Shown here in pieces: positions 7,783 through 16,768 of a stretch of DNA of 64,000 bases. Below the pieces are notes generated by a model, which was not told the DNA's origin, ran no database searches, and saw nothing but the letters and a program-made list of their open reading frames with translations. Source of the stretch: an uncultured Clostridia bacterium. Its GTDB lineage: Bacteria; Bacillota; Clostridia; Christensenellales; Borkfalkiaceae. The translations under genes were made by a program, and so were the position numbers. The DNA lies in contig CANQMX010000003.1 of assembly GCA_947625095.1 (NCBI GenBank), positions 1-64,000 on the forward strand, written 5' to 3'. Position 1 is the stretch's first letter, and each line of letters begins with the position of its first letter.

Positions 7783-8297
7783 ATTTATTTGAAAAAACAG
7801 CGGAGAAGAGGTACGTCTACCGCGGAAAAATTTTGAATTTGCGGTGCGACGACGCCGTTTTGCCAGACGGGAAGCCGTGCAAGCGGGAGATCGTGGAGCA
7901 CTCGGGCGGGGCTGCCGTGCTGTGCGTTTCAGACGGGAAGATCGCCCTCGTGCGGCAATTCCGCTATGCCTACGGCGAGGAACTTTGGGAGATCCCCGCG
8001 GGGAAACTCAACCCCGGGGAAGCGCCAGAGGTCGCCGCGGAGAGGGAACTTTCCGAGGAGACGGGGCTTGTCGCCGAGGAACTCGCGCCCGTTCTGACGC
8101 TGTACCCCAGCCCGGGATATACGAACGAGAAGATCTACATTTTCGAGGCGAAGGGGCTAAAAAAGGGGAGGCAGCACCTCGACGAGGGGGAATTTTTGCG
8201 CGTGGAGTTTGTGCCTGTCGCGCGCGTGAAGGAGATGATCGCACGGGGGGAGATCTGCGACGCAAAGACGATCGCCGCCGTGCTTGCAAGATGCTGA
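7779..8297 (+). CDS. Nudix hydrolase, ADP-ribose pyrophosphatase type
   Basis: The 172-residue product has a perfect Nudix box (GX5EX7REUXEEXGU) at about residues 75-97: G-KLNPG-E-APEVAAE-RE-L-S-EE-T-G-L. The upstream EHSGGAAVLCV and VRQFRYA segments and the SPGYTNEKIYIFEA stretch after the box are characteristic of NudF-like ADP-ribose pyrophosphatases, which split ADP-ribose to AMP and ribose 5-phosphate. Start ATG at 7779 overlaps the stop of the unknown gene; no separate ribosome site, so expression depends on coupling. Confidence 0.9.
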   Translation: MNLFEKTAEKRYVYRGKILNLRCDDAVLPDGKPCKREIVEHSGGAAVLCVSDGKIALVRQFRYAYGEELWEIPAGKLNPGEAPEVAAERELSEETGLVAEELAPVLTLYPSPGYTNEKIYIFEAKGLKKGRQHLDEGEFLRVEFVPVARVKEMIARGEICDAKTIAAVLARC

Positions 8298-8317
8298 ATA
8301 GGCTATGAGGTGTATGG

Positions 8318-8346
8318 AAAAGCCGTCGCTGATGCGGCGGTTTTTC
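8318..8346 (+). terminator. Intrinsic terminator after the Nudix gene
   Basis: A 12-bp stem (AAAAGCCGTCGC with GCGGCGGTTTTT, two G-T pairs) around a TGAT loop, then T residues. Confidence 0.8.
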
Positions 8347-8917
8347 CGTGTGGGGAGGAGTTGCACGCAGGGGGAATGTACCCGCAGGTGTGCCCGCGGG
8401 GGAAAATGTGCCCCTCCCCCTGTGTCCCCCTCCCCGCGCCTTTGGGCGCGGGGAGGGGGATAAAATAAGGTGGGGCGAAGAGGGGCGACACCCCTTTCGG
8501 CGCGCAGGAGTGCGCGCCACTTCCCCCTCAAGGGGGAAGCAAGATACGCTCGCTGCGCTCGGTATGAGGGTTGGACTTCGTTGGGCGGCGAGAAGGATGA
8601 CGCGGAGGGAGGCAATTTTAGCGGGGTGGCATTTCGATTGCTTGGGGCGGATCCCCACCCCTCCCCCTCCCCTTGACGCAAGGGGAGGGCAAGAGAAGGG
8701 AGCAAGGGCACGGGCAGAATGACGCGGAGGAGAGGGGGCAAGATACACTCGCCTGCCGTCCGCGGCTATGCCGCGGGCGGCAGGCTCGGTATGAGGAATG
8801 GAGAATTTTGGACGGGGCGGAATGAAGCGGAGGAGGGGCGGGGAAAGGACAACCCCCACCACCGCCTACGGCGGAGCCGCCCCCTTCAACGGGGGCAGCT
8901 ATGGCGGGGGAAAAGAC
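8347..8917. repeat. Repeat-rich non-coding gap
   Basis: No gene seen. It contains a C-rich hairpin (8426-8459), constant-flank hairpins at 8541-8569 (very short stem) and 8740-8796, and a diverged module A at about 8848-8900 (CCACCGCCTACGGCGGAGCC followed by GCCCCCTTCAACGGGGGC). Confidence 0.75.
8740..8796 (+). repeat. Constant-flank hairpin repeat, 16-bp stem
   Basis: AAGATACACTC (8740-8750), stem GCCTGCCGTCCGCGGC with a TAT loop and its complement (one T-G pair), TCGGTATGAGG (8786-8796). Confidence 0.85.
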
Positions 8918-8943
8918 AAAACGCGCGGAGAACCGCGCGTTTT
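8918..8943 (-). terminator. Terminator, probably for the Gly/Cys peptide gene
   Basis: AAAACGCGCGG and CCGCGCGTTTT form a perfect 11-bp stem with a 4-base loop. On the minus strand it is followed by GTCTTTTCC. It lies 110 bp beyond the stop of the 9053-9256 gene. Confidence 0.75.
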
Positions 8944-9052
8944 GCGTTACGGAACCGGATTCAAAACTATGCCTCAGCCGTGGCCGAGTTTTTCGCGTGC
9001 GCCCCGTCAGGCCGCTTTTCCCGCGGCAGCGGGCGGGCGCGAGGGGATCGCC

Positions 9053-9256
9053 TCAGCCGTTGCAGCCGCAGCCGCAGCCGAGTTTGTTCGCGAGCGCGCC
9101 CAATGTGCCGTTCTTGCCCATGCAGTAGGCAAGCGCCACCAAGAAAGGCCAGCCGCAGCCCGTAAAGGCCTTCGACGAAAGCACGTTGCTCCCGACCGTT
9201 CCCAAAATGAGAAGGATGATGAGCGTCCAAAGGCAACTGTTGCTATTCAAACACAT
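9053..9256 (-). CDS. Small Gly/Cys-rich membrane peptide
   Basis: A 67-residue peptide with one clear hydrophobic helix (LWTLIILLILGTVGSNVL, residues 9-26), a second weaker one (WPFLVALAYCMG, about 36-47), and a tail LGCGCGCNG with three Cys alternating with Gly. Seven cysteines in 67 residues is striking. No family is recognised; the general look is that of small hydrophobic spore or membrane peptides, but the tail is unusual. ATG at 9256 follows AAGGAGG, an excellent ribosome site, which is the main reason to call it real. Confidence 0.65.
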   Translation of the reverse strand: MCLNSNSCLWTLIILLILGTVGSNVLSSKAFTGCGWPFLVALAYCMGKNGTLGALANKLGCGCGCNG

Positions 9257-9368
9257 GGTTTTTCCTCCTTGTTCGCCGCGGACTATGTAATTTTCCCGTT
9301 CCGCGACGCTTTATTAAATGGTATGCCGCTATGGGAAAAAATGTTCCGCGGAAAACCCGTTCATTTGG

Positions 9369-9397
9369 TTGCCTTTGTGCGCGCGATTTGTTATAAT
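9369..9397 (+). promoter_or_regulatory. Promoter of the ECF-coaX-hom operon
   Basis: TTGCCT (9369-9374), 17-bp spacer, TATAAT (9392-9397). The leader of about 115 bases before the ATG was inspected for a known riboswitch; none was recognised. Confidence 0.8.
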
Positions 9398-9517
9398 GAG
9401 TTTTGGAGTGCCTCGGCGGAAACAATACGGCATCGGTTGTATTCCGAAAAAAGGGCTTCCGAAATCTTTTTCTGCGGATACTCCCGAGAAGGGGAGATCC
9501 GATGGAGGTAACTGAAT

Positions 9518-10222
9518 ATGAAAAAGGCAAAGGAGATTTTCTCCGCACACAACGTGGCGTTTTTCGCCGTGCTTTTAGCCCTCGTCGTCGTCTTTCAGAC
9601 GTGCGGCGGCTTCATCCAGATCGGCGGGCTGTCTTTGAGTTTCGTGCTCGTGCCCATCGTTCTCGGCGGTATCTTGCTCGGCTGGGCGGCGGGCGGCATT
9701 TTGGGGTTTGCGTTTGGCTTCATCGTGCTCATGTACGGCGTGGCGGGCGCAGAACCGTTCACCGCGGCGCTCCTCGCCGACAGCCCGTTTATGACCGTGA
9801 TGATCTGCCTCGTGAAGGGCGTTGCGGCGGGCATTGTGCCGGCGCTCCTCTACAAACTCATCGCGCGGTGGAACACTCTTGCGGCTGCCATTGTCGCCGC
9901 CGTCTCCGCGCCCATCATGAACACCGGGCTGTTCATCATAGGCTGCCTCATGATAAACGGCACGATCGCGGGCTTCACCGAAAACGGCACGATGAGCGAA
10001 ATTGTCTACTTCCTCTTCATCGGCTGCGCGGGGTGGAACTTCATCATCGAGTTCTCCATCAACTTGGTGCTCGCGCCCGCCATTCACCGCATTGTGATCG
10101 TCGCCGAGAAGAATTTTCATCTCAAAAAACAAAAGGCCGCGGAGGGCGCGGAAGCCGCCGCGGAGGGCGCGGAAGAGCAGTCCACCCCGCAACAATTGCC
10201 GCAAACGGAGAAAATCTCGTGA
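9518..10222 (+). CDS. ECF transporter S component, probably for pantothenate
   Basis: A 234-residue integral membrane protein with about six hydrophobic helices (residues 12-30, 38-66, 76-90, 95-125, 130-155, 160-195) and the short glycine-rich loops of ECF substrate-binding S components. The charged tail (Ala/Glu-rich, after about 205) is cytoplasmic. Its GTGA overlap with coaX, the next enzyme acting on pantothenate, suggests pantothenate as substrate (PanT-like); this is inference from context. The shared ECF ATPases and T component are not in the window. GGAGGTAA precedes the ATG. Confidence 0.8.
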   Translation: MKKAKEIFSAHNVAFFAVLLALVVVFQTCGGFIQIGGLSLSFVLVPIVLGGILLGWAAGGILGFAFGFIVLMYGVAGAEPFTAALLADSPFMTVMICLVKGVAAGIVPALLYKLIARWNTLAAAIVAAVSAPIMNTGLFIIGCLMINGTIAGFTENGTMSEIVYFLFIGCAGWNFIIEFSINLVLAPAIHRIVIVAEKNFHLKKQKAAEGAEAAAEGAEEQSTPQQLPQTEKIS

Positions 10223-11004
10223 TCATCTGCATCGACGTTGGCAACACCAACATAAAATATGCCGTCTATGACGGGGACGAACTCAAAATTTCCTTCCGCG
10301 TGGCGACCGACCTCAAAAAGACGTCGGATGAGTACGGCGCGCAACTCGCGGGGATGCTCTCCGTCGCCGGCATCGCCCCCAAGGAGATAGAGGGGGGGAT
10401 CTTCTCCTCTGTCGTGCCGTCGCTCGACTACACCGTGGAGCATATGCTGCGGGTGTACTTCGGCGTCAAGCCGTATGAGATCGCGCCCGGGCTGAAAACG
10501 GGGCTGAGGATGCGCGCAGACAACGCCAAAGAGGTGGGCGCAGACCGCATCGTGAACAACGTTGCCGCCCTGCAAAAATACGGGACGGAGAGACCCATCA
10601 TCATCGTGGACTTCGGCACGGCGACGACCTTCAACATCCTGAAGGACGGCGAGTTCATCGGCGGGGTCATCGCGCCGGGGATACGCGGCTCTTTGGACAG
10701 CCTCGTTTCGGGCACGGCGAAGTTGCCGCGCGTCGAAATTGAAGCGCCCAAGAGCGTCATCGCGACGAGCACCGTCACCAATATGCAGGCGGGGATCGTG
10801 TTCGGCTTTGCGGGGCTGGTGGAGTATATCGTCAAAAAAATCAAAAAGGAACTCAAGACGGAGAACGTGCTCACCGTGGCGACGGGCGGGTTTTCCGAGA
10901 TCATGGCGAAGGAGACCGCGTGCATCGACGTCATCGATAAGACGCTGACGCTTGAAGGTCTGAAATATTTATATCACTTCAACAAAACGGAGGAAGAGAG
11001 ATGA
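10219..11004 (+). CDS. coaX: Type III pantothenate kinase
   Basis: CoaX phosphorylates pantothenate with ATP, the first step of CoA synthesis, and is insensitive to CoA feedback. The 261-residue product has the family motifs in order: DVGNTNIKYAVYDG (residues 5-18, P-loop-like), RMRADNAKEVGADRI near 95-109, IIIVDFGTATTFNIL near 129-143, and APGIRGSLDSLVSGTAKLP near 153-171. The start is GTG at 10219, overlapping the stop of the S component. Its stop overlaps the hom start by ATGA, so S component, coaX and hom form one coupled operon. Confidence 0.95.
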   Translation: MIICIDVGNTNIKYAVYDGDELKISFRVATDLKKTSDEYGAQLAGMLSVAGIAPKEIEGGIFSSVVPSLDYTVEHMLRVYFGVKPYEIAPGLKTGLRMRADNAKEVGADRIVNNVAALQKYGTERPIIIVDFGTATTFNILKDGEFIGGVIAPGIRGSLDSLVSGTAKLPRVEIEAPKSVIATSTVTNMQAGIVFGFAGLVEYIVKKIKKELKTENVLTVATGGFSEIMAKETACIDVIDKTLTLEGLKYLYHFNKTEEER

Positions 11005-12278
11005 AAAAAGTAGGCGTTGCCATCCTCGGACTTGGCGTTGTGGGCGGCGGGACGTACAAAATACTCACGGAGCACGAGGAGTTCTTCCGCCGCACGCAGG
11101 AGGTGGAGATCTCCGTTGAGAGCGTTTTGGAACTCAACCGCGAGAGGGCGATCGCCCTCGGCGTGCCCGAAGAAAAAATTGCGGGCAACATCGCCGAAGT
11201 CGTGTGCAATTCCGACGTGGACATCGTGGTGGAGACCATCGGCGGCGTGGGCGCGGCGCGCGAATTTGTGCTGGACGCCCTCAACGCGGGCAAGACGGTG
11301 GTGACCTCCAACAAGGAACTCTTCTGCAAATATTCCCATGAACTCGAACGCGCCGCCAAACGGCACAACGCGGGGCTGTACTTTGAGGCGAGCTGCGTGG
11401 GCGGCGTGCCCGTCATAAGAACGCTTTTAGACGGCGTGCAGTCCAACGAGATCTATTCCATGATGGGCATCATCAACGGGACGACCAACTATATTCTGAC
11501 CCGCATGGCGAAGTGCGGCTGCTCCTACGAGGACGCCTTGAAGGAGGCGCAAGCGCTTGGCTATGCCGAGGCCGACCCCTCGGCGGACGTGGAGGGGTTC
11601 GATGCGGCGTATAAACTTTCCATTCTCGCCTCGCTCGCCTTCCACACCAAAGTGCCCTTCGCAAAGGTGTTCCGCGAGGGCATTGCGGACGTCACGAAAG
11701 AGGACATTCAGAACGGGAAGGCGTTGGGGTACTGCCTGAAACTGCTTGCCATCGGCAAACAGACCCATTCGGGCATCGAGGTGCGCGTGCACCCCGCCTT
11801 TGTGAAGGAGGGACACCCCCTCGCAGCGGTGGATGGCAGTTTTAACGCCGTGTACATCTCGGGCGACAGCGTGGGCGACGTGATGCTCTACGGCAGGGGC
11901 GCGGGCGAGATGCCCACGGGAAGCGCCATTGTGAGCGACATCATCTATGCCGCGACACATTCGGAAAACAAGTATTCCACCTTCAAAAATACCGCGACGG
12001 GGGACAAGGAGACCAACTACGTTGCCGACTTCAAGAGCGCGTACTACTTCCGCCTGACCGTCACCGACCGCGCGGGCGCGCTTGCCAAGATCGCGGCGCT
12101 CTTTGCAAAGTACAACATCTCCATTGAGGAACTTCTGCAAAAGAGCGGCGACGAAAAGACAGCGACCCTCATCCTCGTAACCCACGAGACGCACGAGTTC
12201 GCCGCCAAAAACGCGGTGGCGCGCATCAACGCCTCGGGGCTGGCGCACGTGGAATCGGTGCTCCGCGTGGCACAATAA
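11001..12278 (+). CDS. hom: Homoserine dehydrogenase
   Basis: Reduces aspartate semialdehyde to homoserine with NAD(P)H, the branch to threonine and methionine. The 425-residue product has an N-terminal Rossmann motif (ILGLGVVGGGTYKIL), the catalytic-domain segment GIINGTTNYILT (about residues 156-167) and the DPSADVEGFDAAYK signature (about 190-203, with the catalytic Lys). It ends in an ACT domain (YYFRLTVTDRAGALAKIAALF), the usual site of threonine feedback. It is coupled by ATGA to coaX. No thrB or thrC is near. Confidence 0.95.
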   Translation: MKKVGVAILGLGVVGGGTYKILTEHEEFFRRTQEVEISVESVLELNRERAIALGVPEEKIAGNIAEVVCNSDVDIVVETIGGVGAAREFVLDALNAGKTVVTSNKELFCKYSHELERAAKRHNAGLYFEASCVGGVPVIRTLLDGVQSNEIYSMMGIINGTTNYILTRMAKCGCSYEDALKEAQALGYAEADPSADVEGFDAAYKLSILASLAFHTKVPFAKVFREGIADVTKEDIQNGKALGYCLKLLAIGKQTHSGIEVRVHPAFVKEGHPLAAVDGSFNAVYISGDSVGDVMLYGRGAGEMPTGSAIVSDIIYAATHSENKYSTFKNTATGDKETNYVADFKSAYYFRLTVTDRAGALAKIAALFAKYNISIEELLQKSGDEKTATLILVTHETHEFAAKNAVARINASGLAHVESVLRVAQ

Positions 12279-12288
12279 AAAGGGAGAG

Positions 12289-12308
12289 CGGGGCGCGTGC
12301 GCCCCGCA
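12289..12308 (+). promoter_or_regulatory. Hairpin between ribosome site and start codon of the ATP-grasp gene
   Basis: GCGGGGCGC-GT-GCGCCCCGC followed by ATTTTATT. The only ribosome-site-like sequence, AGGGAG, is at 12281-12286, before the hairpin; the ATG is at 12316. The element could be a hom terminator, or a stem that brings the ribosome site near the start when folded. Confidence 0.6.
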
Positions 12309-12315
12309 TTTTATT

Positions 12316-13173
12316 ATGAAAAGAGCGCTCATTCTCATCAACGCCTATACCAAAAACGAGCGCGCGCTCAACCAGCCGCGGCGCCTCAAAGAGGAGTTTG
12401 CGCGCCTCGGCGTGCACGCCGAAGTTTTGCGCAACGGCGCGCCCGAACTCCTCGTAAATTGGGGAATGGGGTACGATTTTTGCGTGTTTCTCGACAAGGA
12501 CAGGACGGTTTCGCACCTCATGGAGGCGCGTGGGGTGCGCCTCTTCAACCGCGCCGACGCCATCGAAGTGTGCGACGACAAGACGCGCACCTACCTTGCT
12601 CTCTTCGGCAAATTTCCCATGCCCGAGACGTTGCCCGCGCCGCTCTGCTACACGCCCTCCGAACCCGTGCCCGAGAATTTTTTGTGGGCGGTGGAAAAGA
12701 GGCTGGGGCTGCCCCTCGTCGTCAAGGAAAATTACGGCTCGCTGGGCGGCGGCGTATACCTTGCAAAGACGCACGGGGAGTTGAGAGCGCTTGCCGAAAA
12801 TTTGAAGTTGAAGCCGCACTGCTTTCAGCGGTTTGTTGCGGAGAGTGCGGGGCGCGACCTGCGCGTCGTGACGGTGGGCGGAAGGGCGATCGCCGCCATG
12901 AAACGGCAAAACGTTGCCGATTTTCGCTCCAATCTGGAGCGCGGCGGCGTGGGCGAGAGGGCGGTTCTGGACGGGGAGGCCGCCCGCCTCTCGGAGGAGA
13001 TCTCCGCGGCGCTCGGGCTTGATTACTGTGGCGTGGATCTGCTGTTCGGGCGGGAGGGGTATTCTGTTTGCGAGGTCAACTCCAACGCCTTTTTCGGGGG
13101 CATCGAACGGGTGACGGGCGTCAACGTTGCCCGCGCCTACGCCGAGCACATTTGCAGAGAAATTTACGGTTAA
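12316..13173 (+). CDS. RimK-like ATP-grasp ligase
   Basis: ATP-grasp enzymes of the RimK / alpha-L-glutamate ligase type join an amino acid or carboxylate to an amine through an acyl phosphate. The 285-residue product has the RimK-like N-terminus (LILINAYTKNERAL), the substrate loop CDDKTRTYLAL (about residues 90-100), the ATP-binding strand LPLVVKENYGSLGGGVYLA (about 133-151) with its Gly-rich loop, and Mg-binding acidic and Asn residues in VDLLFG and CEVNSNAFFGG near the C-terminus. The substrate is unknown. ATG at 12316 gives the family start but lacks an adjacent ribosome site. Confidence 0.85.
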   Translation: MKRALILINAYTKNERALNQPRRLKEEFARLGVHAEVLRNGAPELLVNWGMGYDFCVFLDKDRTVSHLMEARGVRLFNRADAIEVCDDKTRTYLALFGKFPMPETLPAPLCYTPSEPVPENFLWAVEKRLGLPLVVKENYGSLGGGVYLAKTHGELRALAENLKLKPHCFQRFVAESAGRDLRVVTVGGRAIAAMKRQNVADFRSNLERGGVGERAVLDGEAARLSEEISAALGLDYCGVDLLFGREGYSVCEVNSNAFFGGIERVTGVNVARAYAEHICREIYG

Positions 13174-13194
13174 ACTCCAATATGTTGCAAAAAA
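13173..13194 (+). repeat. CAATATRTTG element, copy 1
   Basis: Contains CTCCAATATGTTGCAAAAAA. It is bracketed by an inverted repeat TACGGTT (13165-13171) / AACCGTA (13193-13199) that includes the stop codon of the ATP-grasp gene. Copy 2 is at 23958-23979 with a different bracket. Confidence 0.75.
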
Positions 13195-13201
13195 CCGTAT
13201 T

Positions 13202-13237
13202 AAGATACACTCGCACCTTACGGTGCTCGGTATGAGG
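13202..13237 (+). repeat. Constant-flank hairpin repeat (GCACC-TTAC-GGTGC stem)
   Basis: AAGATACACTC, then a 5-bp stem with a TTAC loop, then TCGGTATGAGG. A longer relative follows at about 13266-13386 (AAGATACGCTC, 15-bp stem CGTGCGCCGCGCCCC, a spacer containing the AATAGTGCGCGCGG module, ending GGTATGAGG). Confidence 0.8.
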
Positions 13238-13400
13238 AGAGGGCGGTATGAGGGGAAATGAGATATACACAATCAAGATACGCTCACGTGCGCCGCGCCC
13301 CCAAAGGGGCGCGGCGCACGGTACTTCGTCGCTACGCTCCTTGTGCCGCGCTTAGTTGAAAATAGTGCGCGCGGGGCGGTATGAGGGAAGAAGTGGGAAA

Positions 13401-13441
13401 TAAAAAAGCGCTGTTCGTTTTCGTAAAACGAACAGCGCTTT
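13401..13441 (-). terminator. Terminator of leuS
   Basis: A perfect 17-bp stem (13405-13421 with 13425-13441), three-base loop; the minus-strand exit reads TTTTTTA. Confidence 0.9.
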
Positions 13442-13453
13442 GCTGTTTTTCGG

Positions 13454-15886
13454 TTATGGCGCGATGAAGTTGACGAGGCGGCCGGGAACGACCACGCACT
13501 TTTTCACCTCTTTCCCTTCGAGGCGGGCCTGCACTTCGGGAAGGGCGCGCGCGAGTGCTTCCACCTCCTCCTTGGATAGCCCGTTCGCGATCATCGCCTT
13601 GCAGACGATCTTGCTGTTCACCTGCACGGCGTATTCCGCCTCGTCGAGCACGAGCTTTTCGGGATCTTCCACGGGGTAGTCCTGCTCCACCACAAACCCG
13701 CCGTCGCCGATCTTTTCCCACAGCTCCTCCGCAAAATGGGGGGCGCAGGGGGCGAGAAGGAGCACGAGGTCTTTCGCCGCCGCCTTCATGAGGGCGATGT
13801 TCTTTTCGGGCAGCGCCTCGTACTTTGCGAGGGCGTTGGTGAGTTCCATGATGCGCGCGATGGCGGTGTTGAAGGAGAACGCCTCCATATCCCGCGAAAC
13901 GCGCTGAATGGCGAAGTTGCGGGCATAGTCGAGGTTCTTTTCCTCCGCGCCGTAATTTTCCTGCTCCTTGGGCTTCTTGTAGCCGTCGATCTTCAAGACG
14001 AGTTTTTCGACGCGCTCCAGGAACTTGGAGACCGCCTTGATGCCGTCGTCGTTCCAAGGCCCGCCCTCGGTATACGAGAAGCCGAACATGAGATAGAGGC
14101 GGAAGGCGTCCGAGCCGTACTGCTCCACATACTCATCGGGGGAGACGATGTTTCCGTGAGATTTGCTCATGCGGTTGCCGTCCGGCCCCAGGATGACGCC
14201 CTGATGCACGAGCCGCTTGAAGGGTTCATCGAAGTCGAGATAGCCCATATCGCGGAGCGCCTTGGTGAAGAAACGGGCGTACAGAAGGTGCATACAGGCG
14301 TGCTCCGCGCCGCCCACATAGGTATCGACGGGCAGGAGCGCATCCACCGCCTCGCGGGAGAAGGGCGCTTTTTCGTTGCGGGGATCGGCGTAGCGGAGAT
14401 AGTACCAGCTCGAGCACACGAAGGTATCGAGGGTATCGGGGTCGCGCAGCGCCTTGCCGCCGCAGTTGGGGCAGGTGGTGTTCATGAATTTTTCGTGCTT
14501 GGCGAGCGGCGACTTGCCGTCGGGGCGGAATTCCACATCGTAGGGCAGTTTTACGGGCAGTTCCTTTTCGGGAACGGGCACGGCGCCACACTTTTCACAG
14601 TGCACGACGGGAATGGGCGCGCCCCAATACCGCTGGCGGGAGACGAGCCAATCGCGGAGGCGGTAATTTACCTTTTTGCCGCCCTTGCCGAGTTTGAAGA
14701 TGTGGGCGGTGACGGCGTCGCGCGCCTCCTGCCCGATGAGCCCGTCGAACTGCACAGAACCCACCATGATGCCGTCCTCGCAGTAGGGCAGGACGGTTTC
14801 GCCCGAGGGGCACTCGATGACCTTTTCGATGGGGAGGCCGTATTTTGTGGCGAAGGCGAAGTCGCGCTCGTCGTGGGCGGGCACTGCCATGACCGCGCCC
14901 GTGCCGTAGGTGGCGAGGACGTAGTCGGCGAGCCAAATGGGAATTTTGCGCCCGTTGACGGGGTTGATGGCATAAGAACCGGTGAAAACGCCCGTCTTTT
15001 CGCGGTTTGCGGCGAGGCGGTCGATCTCCGTCGCCTTGGCAGCGTTTGCGATGTAGGCCTCCACCTCCTCGAGGTGCTCGGGCGTGGTGAGTTTGCGGGC
15101 GAGGGGATGCTCGGGCGCGAGCACCACATAGGTGACGCCGAACACCGTATCGCAGCGGGTGGTGTAAACGCGGAGGATATCGCCCGATTCGGCGGAAAAT
15201 TCTATCTCGCAGCCCGTCGATTTGCCGATCCAATTGCGCTGCATATTCTTGGTCTTTTCCGGCCAATCGAGGGTATCAAGCCCCGATAAGAGTTCCTCGG
15301 CATACTCGGTGATCTTGAAGAACCACTGCGTGAGGTTTTTACGGATGACCACAGAGCCGCAGCGCTCGCATACGCCCTCCGTGACCTGCTCGTTGGCGAG
15401 CACCGTCTGACAGGAGGGACACCAATTGACGGGCGCTTCTTTGCGGTAGGCAAGCCCGTTTTTATAGAGTTGGAGGAACATCCACTGAGTCCACTTGTAG
15501 TAGTTTTCCTCGCACGTCTTGACCTCCGCCGACCAATCGAACATTGCGCCCATCGCGCGGAGCTGCTTTTCCATCGTCTCGATGTTCTGCTCGGTGGAAT
15601 CCTTGGGGTGAACGCCCGTTTTGATGGCGTAATTTTCGGCGGGAAGCCCGAAGGCGTCAAAGCCCATGGGCTGGAACACGTTGTAGCCCTTCATCCGCTT
15701 GAAACGGGCGTAACTATCGGCAGGGCCGTAGTTGTACCAATGCCCGATGTGAAGTTTCGCGCCCGAGGGATAGGAGAACATTTCGAGCACATAAAACTTG
15801 GGTTTTTCCGATTTTTCATCGAAATGATTGAGTTTTGCCTTTTCCCAGCGGAGTTGCCATTTGCGTTCCGTTGCTTTTACATCCAT
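13454..15886 (-). CDS. leuS: Leucyl-tRNA synthetase
   Basis: Charges tRNA-Leu with leucine in the cytosol. The 810-residue class I synthetase has KLHIGHW (the HIGH motif, about residue 45), the inserted editing (CP1) domain in the middle with its threonine-rich hydrolytic site ([20 protein letters not shown]), two Cys pairs of a zinc-binding insert (CPSC / CERC), RMSKS (about residue 580) and the C-terminal anticodon domain. The length is typical for bacterial LeuS. A consensus promoter lies 27 bp upstream, leaving no room for a T-box, so it is probably constitutive, unlike thrS nearby. Confidence 0.97.
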   Translation of the reverse strand: MDVKATERKWQLRWEKAKLNHFDEKSEKPKFYVLEMFSYPSGAKLHIGHWYNYGPADSYARFKRMKGYNVFQPMGFDAFGLPAENYAIKTGVHPKDSTEQNIETMEKQLRAMGAMFDWSAEVKTCEENYYKWTQWMFLQLYKNGLAYRKEAPVNWCPSCQTVLANEQVTEGVCERCGSVVIRKNLTQWFFKITEYAEELLSGLDTLDWPEKTKNMQRNWIGKSTGCEIEFSAESGDILRVYTTRCDTVFGVTYVVLAPEHPLARKLTTPEHLEEVEAYIANAAKATEIDRLAANREKTGVFTGSYAINPVNGRKIPIWLADYVLATYGTGAVMAVPAHDERDFAFATKYGLPIEKVIECPSGETVLPYCEDGIMVGSVQFDGLIGQEARDAVTAHIFKLGKGGKKVNYRLRDWLVSRQRYWGAPIPVVHCEKCGAVPVPEKELPVKLPYDVEFRPDGKSPLAKHEKFMNTTCPNCGGKALRDPDTLDTFVCSSWYYLRYADPRNEKAPFSREAVDALLPVDTYVGGAEHACMHLLYARFFTKALRDMGYLDFDEPFKRLVHQGVILGPDGNRMSKSHGNIVSPDEYVEQYGSDAFRLYLMFGFSYTEGGPWNDDGIKAVSKFLERVEKLVLKIDGYKKPKEQENYGAEEKNLDYARNFAIQRVSRDMEAFSFNTAIARIMELTNALAKYEALPEKNIALMKAAAKDLVLLLAPCAPHFAEELWEKIGDGGFVVEQDYPVEDPEKLVLDEAEYAVQVNSKIVCKAMIANGLSKEEVEALARALPEVQARLEGKEVKKCVVVPGRLVNFIAP

Positions 15887-15912
15887 AAAAGACCTCTTGA
15901 TTTCTTCTCACC

Positions 15913-15941
15913 ATTATAAAGGGTAAAAACGGAATTGTCAA
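15913..15941 (-). promoter_or_regulatory. Consensus sigma-A promoter of leuS
   Basis: Minus strand: TTGACA (15941-15936), 17 bp, TATAAT (15918-15913). Confidence 0.9.
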
Positions 15942-16032
15942 GCGCGGGCATGGACTTTCGACAAAATCGCCGAAAATTGTCCGCCGACTGCCTCATGCCG
16001 CTCTTTCCGTAAATAAATCGCCGTTTTCGGCA

Positions 16033-16038
16033 TACAAT
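16033..16038 (+). promoter_or_regulatory. -10 box positioned for a leaderless ytxC-like mRNA
   Basis: TACAAT ends 7 bases before the GTG at 16045; no ribosome site. No good -35 is seen. Confidence 0.5.
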
Positions 16039-16044
16039 ATAGGC

Positions 16045-16737
16045 GTGGAAGAAATTACGATATCCGATGAGATCGCAAAAAGCGGCTATATCAGCTACCT
16101 CTACAACGCGCTCGCGGGGCGGCTTGCAGGCGCGGGCGGGGGAGCGGAACTCTTTTTCGGCGAGGAGAGGGCGGCCATGCGCATCCACTTGGCGGCGGAC
16201 GGGGCGCGGGTGCGCGAACTCGTGCGCGAAAAGGCGGCCGAAGTTTTGGGCGTGGGCTATAAATACGAATACATCAAGGGCAGGCTCGCGGTCGCCCTTT
16301 CCCGCCGCGAAAAAAAGTTGCTGTGCGCCGCGCTCATTGCCGCCGACTACGAGGGCGACGCTGCGTACATCCGCCGTAAGATTGACGGGACGGGCGAGAT
16401 TTGCCTCGACGGGGTGTGGGCGTTCCGCCTGCCGCCCCTCAAAGAGAAGTGGCAGCGCATTGTGGAGTATGTGCCCGAGGGCTTCTCCTCCGCCGACCTC
16501 AAAAAGTTTTGCGACTTCCTCGTGGGCGAGAGCCGCAACAAAATTTATGTGAAGGGCAGGGCGGTGTTCGGCGAGAACTTCAAGCCCCTCCGCCGCAGCC
16601 GCCTCATGGGCGAGGAGGACACCGAAACGGAGATCATGCTCTCCGACGCGGGGTATGTTTACTGCCTCGGCGAGGTGGAGGACTCGGTGGGCGATTTTCT
16701 GCAAAAATTTTACGCCGAGCGCGCCATATTTTCTTGA
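16045..16737 (+). CDS. YtxC-like protein (putative sporulation-associated)
   Basis: The 230-residue protein has no motif I can assign firmly. It is called YtxC-like mainly by synteny: in Bacillus the ytxC gene lies immediately upstream of thrS, as here, and the length is near that of the family (about 280). The C-terminal part (LKKFCDFLVGESRNKIYV, then SDAGYVYCLGEVEDSVGDFL) is the best-conserved-looking region. The GTG start at 16045 has no ribosome site and sits just downstream of a TACAAT box. Its final codons overlap the -35 region of the thrS promoter. Confidence 0.5.
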   Translation: MEEITISDEIAKSGYISYLYNALAGRLAGAGGGAELFFGEERAAMRIHLAADGARVRELVREKAAEVLGVGYKYEYIKGRLAVALSRREKKLLCAALIAADYEGDAAYIRRKIDGTGEICLDGVWAFRLPPLKEKWQRIVEYVPEGFSSADLKKFCDFLVGESRNKIYVKGRAVFGENFKPLRRSRLMGEEDTETEIMLSDAGYVYCLGEVEDSVGDFLQKFYAERAIFS

Positions 16738-16762
16738 CAAACAAATTCGCGGCGCTTATAAT
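16734..16762 (+). promoter_or_regulatory. Consensus promoter of thrS
   Basis: TTGACA (16734-16739), 17 bp, TATAAT (16757-16762). The -35 overlaps the stop codon of the preceding gene. Confidence 0.92.
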
Positions 16763-16768
16763 AGAGGC

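Noticed and set aside
9398-9517. A riboswitch in the leader of the ECF-coaX operon
   Set aside because: The length would allow one, but I could not recognise any known aptamer core or terminator.
13736-15289. A 517-codon open frame opposite leuS
   Set aside because: Antisense shadow of an unmistakable leucyl-tRNA synthetase.
15887-15940. A T-box for leuS
   Set aside because: The promoter lies too close to the start codon for a leader of the needed length.
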